From Streptomyces cynarae (GTDB taxonomy: Bacteria > Actinomycetota > Actinomycetes > Streptomycetales > Streptomycetaceae), in NCBI RefSeq assembly GCF_025642135.1, contig NZ_CP106793.1:8772001-8836000 (forward strand): a DNA stretch of 64,000 nt, read 5' to 3'. The notes under the pieces were generated by a model that saw only the letters and a list, made by a program, of their open reading frames with translations, searched no databases and had not been told where the DNA came from. Below, piece after piece: positions 15,860 to 24,532 of the stretch. Positions within the stretch are counted from its first letter, which is position 1; each line of letters opens with the position of its first letter. The translations under genes were made by a program, and so were the position numbers.

Positions 15860-16074
15860 GAGCAGGTGCTGCATCCCTGCCGCACTGCTGTCGCCGGCAT
15901 GCTCGGCGATCGTCCAGCAGTTCTTCCGCGAGAGCTCTGCCAGCAGGCCCAGCACGAACGCCCGTGCCCTGCGACGTGGCTCCACCCGAGTGAACCGCCC
16001 GCCTCCTTCGCCATCAGGCTGTCGAATACCGGCTGCCACCGGGCGGGGTCTACGCTGTGGCCCGCGACCACCGG
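15860..16074 (-). pseudogene. IS701-family transposase, N-terminal fragment
   Basis: VAGHSVDPARWQPVFDSLM, FTRVEPRRRARAFVLGLLAE and LSRKNCWTIAEHAGD match the N-terminus of the IS701 copy at 13174-13836 but are not identical, so this is a second insertion. It ends abruptly after GMQHLL at the 24-bp repeat. Confidence 0.7.
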
Positions 16075-16099
16075 CTGATCTTCGTCTTTCCATACAACC

Positions 16100-16200
16100 G
16101 ACGATGGTCAATGGTGGCCGTGCCCTCCTATGCCACCCAGCGGTACAGGGCCTTTTCGTCCTCGCCGAAGGCATGAACCAAGGCAGCCAAGCTGCTCAGG
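16100..16200 (-). pseudogene. Short C-terminal gene fragment, unidentified
   Basis: The minus-strand frame LKTDDWILSSLAALVHAFGE then DEKALYRWVA and a stop looks like a protein end without its beginning. No family is recognised. Confidence 0.3.
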
Positions 16201-16244
16201 ATCCAATCGTCGGTCTTGAGCGACGTGGACATGAAGGAGCGCGG

Positions 16245-16880
16245 ATGAGCGTGATGGGGGTCTGGGTGGTCGGCGTCGTGGCGGACGATGCCGTTGAGGA
16301 AGCGCGTCGCCGATTCCCCGACGCGGCAGGCGCCCACGGCACGTGGCCGGAGTCGTCCACCGACATGAGCTGGTGGCGCGAGCGGCTCGAGCCCGCGGGG
16401 TTGTTCGACGGGACGCCCGAGCGGCCGTCGCGCATCGACGAAATCGTGCGTTTCGCCGACGCGGTCGACAGAGTCCGGAACGATGAGACCAAGGTGGACG
16501 AGTTCCAGGACTATCTGCTTCACGCGGTCCCGCAGCAAGAGAGCGAAGGCATGTTCTGCGCCGCCGTACCCAGGGGTGATGGCGCGGCCGCGCTCATGTG
16601 GGGGCTCGGCCTCGACGCGACGCTCAGACTCCCAGGCTGCTGCGGGCAGTTCCTGTTCGATGCCGCTCAGGTACAAGCCGCGCTCCCCGCGACCGAGCAG
16701 GCGCTCGTCCTTCACCAGCCGCGTCGGGCCAACGCGGCCGCCCGGATACGGATATGGCTGGACGAGATGGCGGACGACCCGAACCACGACGTCGACGAGC
16801 TACTCAACGGCCCGCTTCGGGTGCTGCGTTACGCGGCGCGCACGGGACTTGGCGCGGTCGGACTGACCCTTTGGTACTGA
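16245..16880 (+). CDS. Hypothetical protein, unrecognised
   Basis: The ATG at 16245 has AAGGAG six bases upstream and gives 211 residues starting MSVMGVWVVGVVADDAVEEA. The sequence has alternating helices and several Trp and Cys residues (LRLPGCCGQFLFDAAQVQAA), with no signal peptide or membrane helix. The C-terminus is RIWLDEMADDPNHDVDELLN then YAARTGLGAVGLTLWY. I do not recognise a family. It lies between two copies of a 24-bp direct repeat, which suggests that it arrived or moved with a mobile unit. Confidence 0.6.
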   Translation: MSVMGVWVVGVVADDAVEEARRRFPDAAGAHGTWPESSTDMSWWRERLEPAGLFDGTPERPSRIDEIVRFADAVDRVRNDETKVDEFQDYLLHAVPQQESEGMFCAAVPRGDGAAALMWGLGLDATLRLPGCCGQFLFDAAQVQAALPATEQALVLHQPRRANAAARIRIWLDEMADDPNHDVDELLNGPLRVLRYAARTGLGAVGLTLWY

Positions 16881-16907
16881 TGGGACTCGTCGACGCGGTG
16901 GCTCCTG

Positions 16908-16931
16908 ATCACAATCTACGGCTGGAGTATT
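16908..16931 (+). repeat. 24-bp direct repeat, right copy
   Basis: The repeat begins ATCACAATCTACGGCTGGAG. With the left copy at 15836 it brackets the IS701 fragment and the hypothetical gene. Confidence 0.6.
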
Positions 16932-17840
16932 AGACACCTTGATTATCCGAAGTCGCGCTCTATTTGGGCCCGACCAACCGGTCAAGCGGATACTGAATGG
17001 CAAGCATGACGTCTCGTCATACGAGAACCGCACCGCGTCCTGCCGGACAGGCTCTCGATCTCCTCGGTGATCCGGTCGAGGACGGGTTGGAACGTCAACA
17101 GCGTGATCACATGATGACGTGCGGGGTGGTGGCGCACGCGTGGCCATCCCACACGGCACGGGCTGCCCGGCCTACGCCTGGCCCGTGCCCCAGCCAAGGT
17201 CCACCGGCGTGCTGGTGCCGAGGCCGCCGACCTTTCCGGGGTAGAGGTGGCGGTGCCGTCGTTCCAGTGGCGCATGAGGTCGATGCGCGGTGGCTCCCGG
17301 TGTCGATGACGACGCGGGCGCCGCGTCGTCGCTGCGGATGCAGCCGATGTCACGGTCGGGTATGACGGTGACGACGGGGACCTGAGGCGTCGCCGCCTGG
17401 ATCGCCACCGTGGGCGACATCGGCTTCCGGCTCACGGTCCCCGGCGATTGGTCCAGATCCGCGGCCGGGTGGGGGCCGTGGGGTCCTGCAGCCGGAACCG
17501 TTTACGGAAGGGCCAGCCGCTCGGCTCACTCCTCCCATTCGTCGGTCCCAGGGGCGGTAGAAGGCTCGCAGCTGCGCGGCTCCGCCTCGTGCTGCCTCGT
17601 TGGCGTATATCTGTACTTACCTCGCACAGGGCTATATCCGTCTGAACCGAGAGGGTGCCGCACGCATGCCCGGCACCCTCTGCCGGCTCGTAGGCGCTTT
17701 TGATTCCCTTTGGCGACCATCCTGACGGCTGCGGACTGCTTCGGATGGACTCCCGTCTGACACCACCCGCACTGCGATCGTGCCGCCGCTAGTGCCGTGA
17801 CCACACAGGTTCGCCGGATTCGGCTTTGCTCTAGGATCCG
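16932..17840. other. Long intergenic stretch with decayed coding sequence
   Basis: Several open frames exist on both strands but none has family character. Minus-strand TLLTFQPVLDRITEEIESLS and VAIQAATPQVPVVTVIPDRD look like scraps of lost genes. A hairpin at 17651-17680 is the only clear element. Confidence 0.4.
17651..17680. terminator. Hairpin, probable terminator
   Basis: GAGGGTGCCG and CGGCACCCTC pair perfectly over 10 bp around a 10-base loop. There is no T-run, as is common for actinomycete terminators. Confidence 0.5.
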
Positions 17841-18962
17841 ATGGGTATGGGGGAAAGTGTTCATAGCCGCTGGCGCGCGATTCGCATGATCGCCGTGGCG
17901 TTGGTCGGGGTGGCCGCACTGGCCGTGCTGTTCGTCGTGCTTCTGGTCCTTCCAGGGATGGTGGTGGACCACGATCTCGCCGGCGGCCACCTTGCCGCCG
18001 CGGATCGGATGAACGCGGTGAACAACGTGCGTACCACGCTCCTGCAGGCGGTCGGTGGCTCTGTCGTCCTGTTCGGCGCCTACGCCACCTGGCGGCAGTT
18101 GCGTGTCAGCCAGGACGGGCTGAACGCCACCCGGGAGGGCAATGTCACCGATCGCTTCAGCCGGGCTGTAGAACAGCTCGGCAGTGACAAGCTGGACGTG
18201 CGGATCGGCGGCATCTATGCACTGTGGCGGATCGCGGACCACTCCGCCCGTGACCACGAGGCCGTCGTCTCGATCATGGCGGCATACCTTCGGACGCACC
18301 TGCCGTGGCCGCCACAGGAGCCGGGTGCCCTGGCGGCGGACGCCTCGATCAACTCGGTGCGCCCGCTGGAGACTCGTGCCGCCGATGCTCAAGTGGCGCT
18401 CACCTGCCTTGGGGTCCTTGGCCAGGAACGCAGACCGGGTTGGCTCAACGTCAGCTTCACCGACCTTCGTCGAGCCGACTGCGACGGGCTGTGGCTGAAC
18501 GGCGTCAACCTCGACGCCACATGCCTGGAAGCGGCGAGCGTGTACCAGGCCAACCTGAGCGGGGCGTCACTGATCGAGGCCAACCTGCGGCATGCCGAAC
18601 TCGGGACGTCGATTCTCCACCAGGTGCGCTGTCTCGAAGCCGATCTGCGCGGCGCACGCCTGGTCAAGGCCGACCTGCGGGAGGCGGACTTCTCCAGTGC
18701 GGATCTCAGGGAGGCGAACCTGCGCAAGGCTCGGGCCCATGGGGCGGCAAATGCATCGCCGGAACATCTGGCTTGCGCAGCCGGTAGATGGGGGATCCGC
18801 TGGCGATCGACTGCGTGGCTGTCTTCAGATGGGTGCGCTCCAGGTCGTCCCACGGTTCGATGGCGGCGACCAGTTTCAGAAGGCGTGCACGCGGTTGACC
18901 GTCAGGGGCGGCGAGCAGGTGTTCAGTTGAGGTCATCTGTGCATGCTGGCAGGGGCCGCTGA
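17841..18962 (+). CDS. Pentapeptide-repeat membrane protein with replaced C-terminus
   Basis: The start MGMGESVHSRWRAIRMI has a second ATG two codons in. Membrane helices are at residues 15-38 (AVALVGVAALAVLFVVLLVL) and about 65-82 (VGGSVVLFGAYATW). Residues 85-150 form the conserved domain seen before the repeats in this family (RFSRAVEQLGSDKLDVRIGG, then IYALWRIADHS). From about residue 205 come pentapeptide repeats of the A(D/N)LxX type (ANLSGASLIEANLRHAELGT, ADLREADFSSADLREANL). After about residue 300 the repeats stop and the frame crosses a junction at about 18750 into the back of a NUDIX gene, so the last 65 residues are not native. The helix-plus-repeat protein may still fold. Confidence 0.7.
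   Translation: MGMGESVHSRWRAIRMIAVALVGVAALAVLFVVLLVLPGMVVDHDLAGGHLAAADRMNAVNNVRTTLLQAVGGSVVLFGAYATWRQLRVSQDGLNATREGNVTDRFSRAVEQLGSDKLDVRIGGIYALWRIADHSARDHEAVVSIMAAYLRTHLPWPPQEPGALAADASINSVRPLETRAADAQVALTCLGVLGQERRPGWLNVSFTDLRRADCDGLWLNGVNLDATCLEAASVYQANLSGASLIEANLRHAELGTSILHQVRCLEADLRGARLVKADLREADFSSADLREANLRKARAHGAANASPEHLACAAGRWGIRWRSTAWLSSDGCAPGRPTVRWRRPVSEGVHAVDRQGRRAGVQLRSSVHAGRGR
18752..18936 (-). pseudogene. NUDIX hydrolase, N-terminal fragment
   Basis: The frame MTSTEHLLAAPDGQPRARLL, then DLERTHLKTATQSIASGSPI and YRLRKPDVPAMHL, is the N-terminus of the common actinomycete NUDIX protein. The expected beta-strand and NUDIX box are cut off at about 18752, where the pentapeptide gene begins on the other strand. 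The same deletion truncated both genes. Confidence 0.65.
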
Positions 18963-19157
18963 CAACGGTGCTCGACCGACACGACCGACACCATCCACCG
19001 GGGACACCTGGAGAGGTACGTGACCGTCGACGAGAAGCCGGACCCGGATGAGCCCCGACTTCTGGTTGTGACGTTTCTGTCGTGCGTGTGGCTGGCAGCG
19101 CAGGCGGCTGTCTGTCTGTGAGTCTCTCCGGTCTGTACCGCGGCGCTGCCAGACGCG

Positions 19158-20006
19158 CTATTCGCCGTCGTCGAGGGCCCGATAGTCGCGGCTGTGCGGC
19201 AGGCCGTTCACCAACTGCAGGAACTCGTCGTGCAGTCGACCGTTGGTGATGAGCACCGACATGTCGCCTTCCAGCACGGACGCTCCGTCCAGGTCGGTCA
19301 CCCGGCCGCCCGCCTCCGTGACGATGACGGGCATCGGAGCGACGTCTTCATAGCCCATCGGCGGACCGGCGATGACGCCGGCATCGACTCGGCCCGTCAC
19401 CAGAGCCGCGATCATGCCGGTTGAGGGCATCAGCAGGACCCGGCGGTGGAGAGCGCAAAGGAGTTCTTCCGGCCAACCGGCCGGGTTGTGCATCAACGTC
19501 CTCGCCCCGCCCAGGTTGGTCCGTTCCGTGACCTGGGCGCGGCGGCCCGATGGCAGATCCGGGTCCGGTCCCGGCAGCACCCAGCAGCCCAATCCGCGGC
19601 CCGCCGCGATCATCTGCTGGCTCAGCGGCATGTTGATCACGCCGATGGCCGGCCCGTGCTCGTCCTCGTAGGCGAGATCGTTCGAGAACAGCGGCACTCG
19701 GTGGGTGAAGTATGTCGTGCCGTTGATGGGGTCGATGATCCATCGCCGTCCTGACAACCCGCCGGTCGAGCCGGCCTCCTCTCCGAAGATCCCGTCGTCC
19801 GGCATCCGCCGGCTCAACTCGTCCCTCATCAGCTCCTCAACCGCCACGTCGATCTCGGTGACCTCGGTGCCGTCCTCCTTGAGACGGCTGTGCCAGTCAT
19901 CGCTGAAGAAGCGTCGCGCCGACAACTGCCCGGCACGACCGGCCAGGCGAACAGCGAAGTCCAGAAGCTCCCGGTCGACGGGCGGGGCATCGAACGCGTA
20001 GTCCAT
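19158..20006 (-). CDS. Inositol-monophosphatase-family phosphatase (HisN-like)
   Basis: This 282-residue protein has the Mg-dependent phosphatase motifs in order: GEEAG (E of the first metal site), WIIDPINGTTYFTHRVP (the DPxDGT motif with Asn in place of the second Asp) and YEDVAPMPVIVTEAGGRVTD (the W/YDxAAxxxIxxEAGG motif). Actinomycete HisN histidinol-phosphatases and inositol-1-phosphatases share this plan. The Asp-to-Asn change in the DPxDGT box removes a normal metal ligand, so activity may be low or altered. It stands alone, divergent from a broken phosphoribosyltransferase gene. Confidence 0.8.
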   Translation of the reverse strand: MDYAFDAPPVDRELLDFAVRLAGRAGQLSARRFFSDDWHSRLKEDGTEVTEIDVAVEELMRDELSRRMPDDGIFGEEAGSTGGLSGRRWIIDPINGTTYFTHRVPLFSNDLAYEDEHGPAIGVINMPLSQQMIAAGRGLGCWVLPGPDPDLPSGRRAQVTERTNLGGARTLMHNPAGWPEELLCALHRRVLLMPSTGMIAALVTGRVDAGVIAGPPMGYEDVAPMPVIVTEAGGRVTDLDGASVLEGDMSVLITNGRLHDEFLQLVNGLPHSRDYRALDDGE

Positions 20007-20186
20007 CCGCCGAGCCTTTCACGGCTCTGGCCTGCGGGTGCGGCAAGATCAATTTCTCACGCCGTGGAACCACTTCCGAGACGTGCCGTGGAGCCCAACA
20101 AGGTGCGTACCAGAGGTGCGTACCAACGGAAGGCGGTTGCCGATACTCGGTTGATCTCTGCCCCGCCCCTGTGGAGACTCCGGTCC

Positions 20187-20710
20187 GTGACCAAAGCCGC
20201 CCGTGACCTCGTTCTGGAGAACTTCGCATGGATTCACGGCCATGCCGATGTGTGGGCGATCTTCCGAGACGCCACGGCCCTGAACGCAGTCGTCAAGGCG
20301 CTCGTCGAGCCGTTCAAGGATGGCGGCATCACCGCAGTCTGCGGTGTCGAGTCGCGAGGATTCCTCCTGGGCGCCGCCGCCGCGGTGGAGTTGGGCGTCG
20401 GCTTCATCCCGGTCCGCAAGGGCGAGGGGCTGTTTCCCGGCGAGAAGGTCGAGCGTCGGGCCGCGCCGGACTATCGGCAACAACGGAATTGTCTTCGCCT
20501 TCAGCGGCATGCGTTGACGCCGGACGACAAGGTGTTGTTAGTCGACGACTGGATCGAGACCGGGAACCAGGCAGCCGCGGTCAGGGCCATGGTTTCGGAG
20601 TGCGGCAGTGGCTGGGCCGGCTGCAGCGTCATCATCGATCAACTCAGTGAAGAGGGGAGACAGGCCGTCGGGCCGGTTCAGGCGTTGCTGGCCTTCAGCG
20701 ACCTTCCGCT
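20187..20710 (+). pseudogene. Adenine-phosphoribosyltransferase-like gene, 3' end lost
   Basis: From the GTG at 20187 the frame reads AWIHGHADVWAIFRDATALN, AVCGVESRGFLLGAAAAVEL, VRKGEGLFPG and VLLVDDWIETGNQAAAVRAM. The last is the PRPP-binding signature of type I phosphoribosyltransferases (V-L-L-V-D-D-x-x-x-T-G). Similarity ends near LLAFSDLP at about 20710. The open frame continues to 20885, but only through transposase remnant. Only the C-terminal tail is lost, so partial function cannot be excluded. Confidence 0.65.
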
Positions 20711-20799
20711 CTATCAGGTCGAGGAGGAGGCCGGCCGAGAGGTAAGGCCGGCTGTCTCACGCGGCTTGAACTGCTGGCTGGGGCCGTGGCGATGCCCCG

Positions 20800-21030
20800 T
20801 TGGGCCCGGCGGGCTGACGGGTGAGACGCCGGGACATGAGCGTGATCGCCGCAATGGTGACATCGCCTCGGGTGTGCAGCGGTAGCCGCTCGTAGTCCCT
20901 GACCAGGCGCCTGGCATGCATCGCCCATGCCCAGGAGCGTTCCACGATCCAGCGACGCGGCAGGATGACGAAGCCGGGGAGGTGCTTCGGCCTGCTGACG
21001 GTCTCGATCGTCAGGCCGAGGAACGACTTC
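20800..21030 (-). pseudogene. IS5-family transposase, C-terminal fragment
   Basis: The minus-strand frame LPGFVILPRRWIVERSWAWA, then MHARRLVRDYERLPLHTRGD, is the E-motif end of an IS5-group transposase. Nothing of the N-terminal part remains. Confidence 0.65.
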
Positions 21031-21039
21031 GCTCACTTC

Positions 21040-21440
21040 ACGAGACGGAGGCTGCCGCCGAACTCGGCTACCAGGCCGGCGGCCTGCGGACCGCGCCGTC
21101 GATCCGGCCCGGCAGCGGACGTCCATGGCGGCCGGGCCTTGGCCCGCTGGAACTGGCCACCGAAGTGGTCCATATGCGCACAGAATGTTGGATCGTGATC
21201 GCGTACCTCTCCGGAATAAGGGACGCCGAGGTACGGGAGCTCGCCCCCGACTGCGCGTTCACCGAGAACGGCCCCGACGGCCGTATCCGCCACAAGCTGC
21301 GCGGCAGGGTCCTCACGGGCCGCAAGCTCACCGGCGAGGAGGCGAATGGCTCGGGCTCGACATCGTCCACCATGCCGTCGCGTTGCCCGCCACCGTCAAC
21401 GACGACCCGACCCACCTGTTCGGCCACAAGGACATGACCA
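21040..21440 (+). pseudogene. Large tyrosine-recombinase-like integrase fragment
   Basis: CWIVIAYLSGIRDAEVRELA carries the SG-x-R-D-x-E-V catalytic Arg box of site-specific recombinases. It is followed by RIRHKLRGRVLTGRKLTGEE and, in another frame, WLGLDIVHHAVALPATVND then DPTHLFG. These belong to the roughly 700-residue integrases of Streptomyces islands. There is at least one frameshift (about 21345), and the C-terminal catalytic part is missing. Confidence 0.6.
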
Positions 21441-21788
21441 GCAGCAGCCTTGTTCGCCTTACGCTGCCGCTCCTACGTCTGCGGTCGGCGCCGCGCGTGG
21501 AGTGCAGCGCCTTTGTGCCCCTGCCTCCGAGGAGTTCGAGAACGCGGCACGAGGGGCGGAAGCGGGCTCGCAGTGGCACGTCGTCTGACACTTCGGGCTT
21601 TTGCAGGGGACCGACGGCGTCGGCCGCGACCTTCGCCGTCTCACCATCTGACCTGAGATGAGTCATCCGGGATCGATCAGGGTTTGCTCAGGGGCGTTCC
21701 CTGATGAGCGGGGCTGCGGATGCGCAAGAGACTGCTGGTCGGGCCGGCCGGACGCCGGTCCGACCGCGACTTTTCTGGAGAGCCTCTC

Positions 21789-23036
21789 GTGAATCGCTCC
21801 GCTCGTCACGGCCGTTGGTCCGCCCTGGCCGCCTCCGGCACCTTACTGCTGACTCTGGCCGCGGGTATGGCCGCTCCTGACTCAGCCGCCATCCCGGCCT
21901 CCGCGCCGACCACCACCACCGCGCCGCTGCCCGCTCTCGACCCGGTCACGCTGAAGGCGGCCATCGGCGGCCTGCCGAACGCGGACCTCACCGGCGCGCT
22001 GCTACGGATCACCGGCAGCTCAGGCCACTGGTCGGGCACCTCGGGCTTGGGCAATCTGGAGACCGGTCAGGGCGTCCCACGCAACGCGTACATCCGCATC
22101 GGCAGCATCTCCAAGGTCTTCACCGCCACCATCGTCCTCCAACTCGCCGCCGAACACAGGATCGGCCTGGGTGAGCCCGTCCAGCGGTACCTGCCAGGTG
22201 TCCTGCCCGCTGACCTGCCACCCATAACGGTCGGCCAACTGCTCAACCACACCAGCGGCCTACCGCGCAGTGCCGCCGTGCCGGAATTCGGGGACGGCAG
22301 CCCCGAATGGTTCGCGGCCAACCGCATGAAGAGCTTCACCCCGCAGCAGGTGATCGGCTCGATGGCGGGGCAGCCGATGCAGTACGCGCCGGGAACTGCG
22401 CAGCAGTACAACGGGATGAACTACTTCGTCGCCGGCCTGCTGGTCGAGAAGATCACGGGGCACACTTTCGCCGACGAGGTCCGGTCCAGGATCACCCGGC
22501 CTCTCGGCCTGCACGACACGTACGTCCCCGGCGCCGACGACCCGCACCTGCCGAGCCCGCACTCCCACGGCTACCTGACGGTGAAGTCCTCGGACGGCAC
22601 CACGCATCCGGTGGACGTGACCGAGCAGAGTCCCTGGCCCTGGGCCGAGGGCGGCATGATTTCCACCCCCGCCGACCTCGACCGTTTCATGACGGCGCTC
22701 TTCCGTGGCCGTCTCCTGCCGCCGGCTCAGCAGACCAAGCTCTTCACCGTTCCTGACGTGCCCAGTTTCCACAGCAGCCAGTGCCGCACCGAGGCCGACG
22801 CGGGCCGGGCCTGCATGACCATGGGCCTGATGCGGGTCAAGGCCTCCAACGGCGTCGTCGTCTGGGGCAAGACGGGCTCTCGCCCCGGCTACACCAGTGG
22901 CGTGTTCGCCACGCGGGACCTCTCCCGCAAGATCGTCTACTCCGTCAACCCGACCAACCTGAACGGCACCGAGATGCGCTACATCCAGCAGATCGCCGCC
23001 GCCTCCTTCGGCACCTTGGTCCCGGCCCGGAGCTGA
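21789..23036 (+). CDS. Secreted serine hydrolase, class C beta-lactamase fold
   Basis: I chose the GTG at 21789 because a Sec signal peptide follows (SALAASGTLLLTLAAGMAAP), giving 415 residues. Motifs are RIGSISKVFTA (SxxK nucleophile), LLNHTSGLP (the HTSG loop), YNGMNYFVAGLL (YxN position) and VWGKTGSRPGYTSG (KTG-like box). Streptomyces D-alanyl-D-alanine carboxypeptidases and esterases of family S12 have this pattern. It would act outside the membrane on peptidoglycan peptides or ester substrates. I see no operon partner. Confidence 0.85.
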   Translation: MNRSARHGRWSALAASGTLLLTLAAGMAAPDSAAIPASAPTTTTAPLPALDPVTLKAAIGGLPNADLTGALLRITGSSGHWSGTSGLGNLETGQGVPRNAYIRIGSISKVFTATIVLQLAAEHRIGLGEPVQRYLPGVLPADLPPITVGQLLNHTSGLPRSAAVPEFGDGSPEWFAANRMKSFTPQQVIGSMAGQPMQYAPGTAQQYNGMNYFVAGLLVEKITGHTFADEVRSRITRPLGLHDTYVPGADDPHLPSPHSHGYLTVKSSDGTTHPVDVTEQSPWPWAEGGMISTPADLDRFMTALFRGRLLPPAQQTKLFTVPDVPSFHSSQCRTEADAGRACMTMGLMRVKASNGVVVWGKTGSRPGYTSGVFATRDLSRKIVYSVNPTNLNGTEMRYIQQIAAASFGTLVPARS

Positions 23037-23635
23037 CCCCGAAGAGCCGGACGTCCTCGGCCGTCCGGCTCCCGCCCGTTACCTCTGGGTCGCCAAATAC
23101 TTTGCCGACCACGGCGCCGCGGTGCCTGCGGCGGGTATTGCTGGGCGGTGGCGTCGCGGCGCTCGCCGCAGCGTTCCTCGGCAGCTCGAAGCGAAAGCCT
23201 CCTTCCTGAGTCCACTTACCCCGGACATCGAGTGCCGCTGGCGTGCACCAAACCGCAGTCCACATCCGCGGACAAGGGACAAGGCCAAAACCCTGTCCAT
23301 ATCTTCGGCTCCGCGGCCCATCCTGGGGGGAGGGCGGGGCTGTCCACGGCCATAATCAGCATCGGCTCGGGCAAGGGCCACGTCATGCCGTGATGCCTCC
23401 CACGCAGGCGCCCGGGCATGTTCCAGCTGGTCGGCAGCTATGCCCGGCCGTGGTCAGTGCCCAGGCAGAGAATCAGCGGATGGCCCTGGAACCGACAGCG
23501 TCAGGCAGGTCCGAAATCCTCGCCGCTGCCTTACATGCGTACCTGTCCGCTACCCGCCACCGGCCTTGGAGGTTGAGGCGTTCCTGGGCGCCGCGGGTCG
23601 GGATCTGCTTCTTCCTGGTGGTGGCAGCGGGACTG
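23037..23635. other. Intergenic with a Tat-like signal-peptide remnant
   Basis: A TTG-initiated 35-codon frame near 23104-23208 reads LRRVLLGGGVAALAAAFLGS and then stops, resembling a leftover twin-arginine signal. I see no other gene. Confidence 0.4.
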
Positions 23636-24394
23636 TTACTGGGCTTTGTAGCCGCCGTCGACGTTGAGGATGGTTCCGGTGACGAAGGATGCCTGGGAGG
23701 AGGCGAGCCAGGTAATGGCTTCGGCGACCTCGGTGGGGAGGCCCATCCGGTTGACCGGCTGGAGGGCGGCGATGGTGGTCTCGTCCCAGGTGCCGGCCTG
23801 GATCGCGGTGCTGAGGATGTCGGTCTTGATCGCGGCGGGGGCGACGCCGTTGATGCGGATGTTGTCGGTGGCGTATTCCAGCGCGGCGGACTTGGTCAGG
23901 CCGACGACGGCGTGCTTGGTGGCGGAGTAGTTGGCCGCGTAGCGCATGCCGCCGAGGCCGGCGATCGAGGCCAGGTTGATGATGGCGCCGCCGGGGTTGT
24001 CCTGGGCGAGCATCTGCCGGATCTGGTACTTCATGGCCCAGAAGACGCCGAGCACGTTCGTGGTGAGCATCTGCTGGAAGCGGCTGGTGGGCTCGTCGGC
24101 CAGGCGGCCGGTGTCGAGGGAGACGCCGGCGTTGTTGACGGCGACGTCGAGCCGGCCGAAGCGTTCGACGGTGGCCGCGATCAGCGCGATGACGGACTGC
24201 TCGGAGTCGACGTCGGCGGCGATGAAGGCGGCCTGGCCGCCGTTGTCGCGGATCTCGCGGGCGACGGCTTCTCCCGCCTCCTTGCGGCGGCCGGAGACGA
24301 CGACGGCGTGACCGGCGCGGGCCAGGGCCAGGCTGGTCTCCTTGCCGATGCCGGTGGTGGCTCCGGTGACCAGGGCGACGCTGGAAACGCTCAT
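23636..24394 (-). CDS. Classical short-chain dehydrogenase/reductase
   Basis: This 252-residue protein has the complete SDR set: VTGATTGIGKET (cofactor Gly motif), DVAVNNAGVSL (NNAG), INLASI with the catalytic Ser, YSATKHAVVGLTKSAALEYA (Tyr-x3-Lys) and VTGTILNVDGGY at the end. The SGRRK segment after beta-2 suggests NADP(H). The substrate is unknown. The gene is divergent from a TetR regulator, with three operator-like palindromes between them. Aldehyde, ketone or quinone detoxification is the common theme in such pairs. Confidence 0.9.
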   Translation of the reverse strand: MSVSSVALVTGATTGIGKETSLALARAGHAVVVSGRRKEAGEAVAREIRDNGGQAAFIAADVDSEQSVIALIAATVERFGRLDVAVNNAGVSLDTGRLADEPTSRFQQMLTTNVLGVFWAMKYQIRQMLAQDNPGGAIINLASIAGLGGMRYAANYSATKHAVVGLTKSAALEYATDNIRINGVAPAAIKTDILSTAIQAGTWDETTIAALQPVNRMGLPTEVAEAITWLASSQASFVTGTILNVDGGYKAQ

Positions 24395-24452
24395 GACGGT
24401 GGACCTCTTTCATGTGCAGGACGGTGCGTACGGCCGACGATCCCGAAATAAC

Positions 24453-24519
24453 AGACCGCCGGTCTCTCACTTCTTCAAGGTAAGAGACCGATGGTCCGAT
24501 GTCAAAAGACCGGCAGTCT
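24453..24519. promoter_or_regulatory. Three TetR-type operator repeats
   Basis: AGACCGCCGGTCT (24453-24465) is perfect. AGACCGATGGTCC (24485-24497) and AGACCGGCAGTCT (24507-24519) are near-perfect. They occupy the gap between the SDR start (24394) and the TetR start (24533). Confidence 0.8.
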
Positions 24520-24532
24520 GTAAGATGGGTGC

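Noticed and set aside
23243..24451. A 402-codon Gly/Val/Asp-rich plus-strand reading frame
   Set aside because: It is the antisense of the SDR gene at 23636-24394, which has all SDR motifs. Its own composition is low-complexity.
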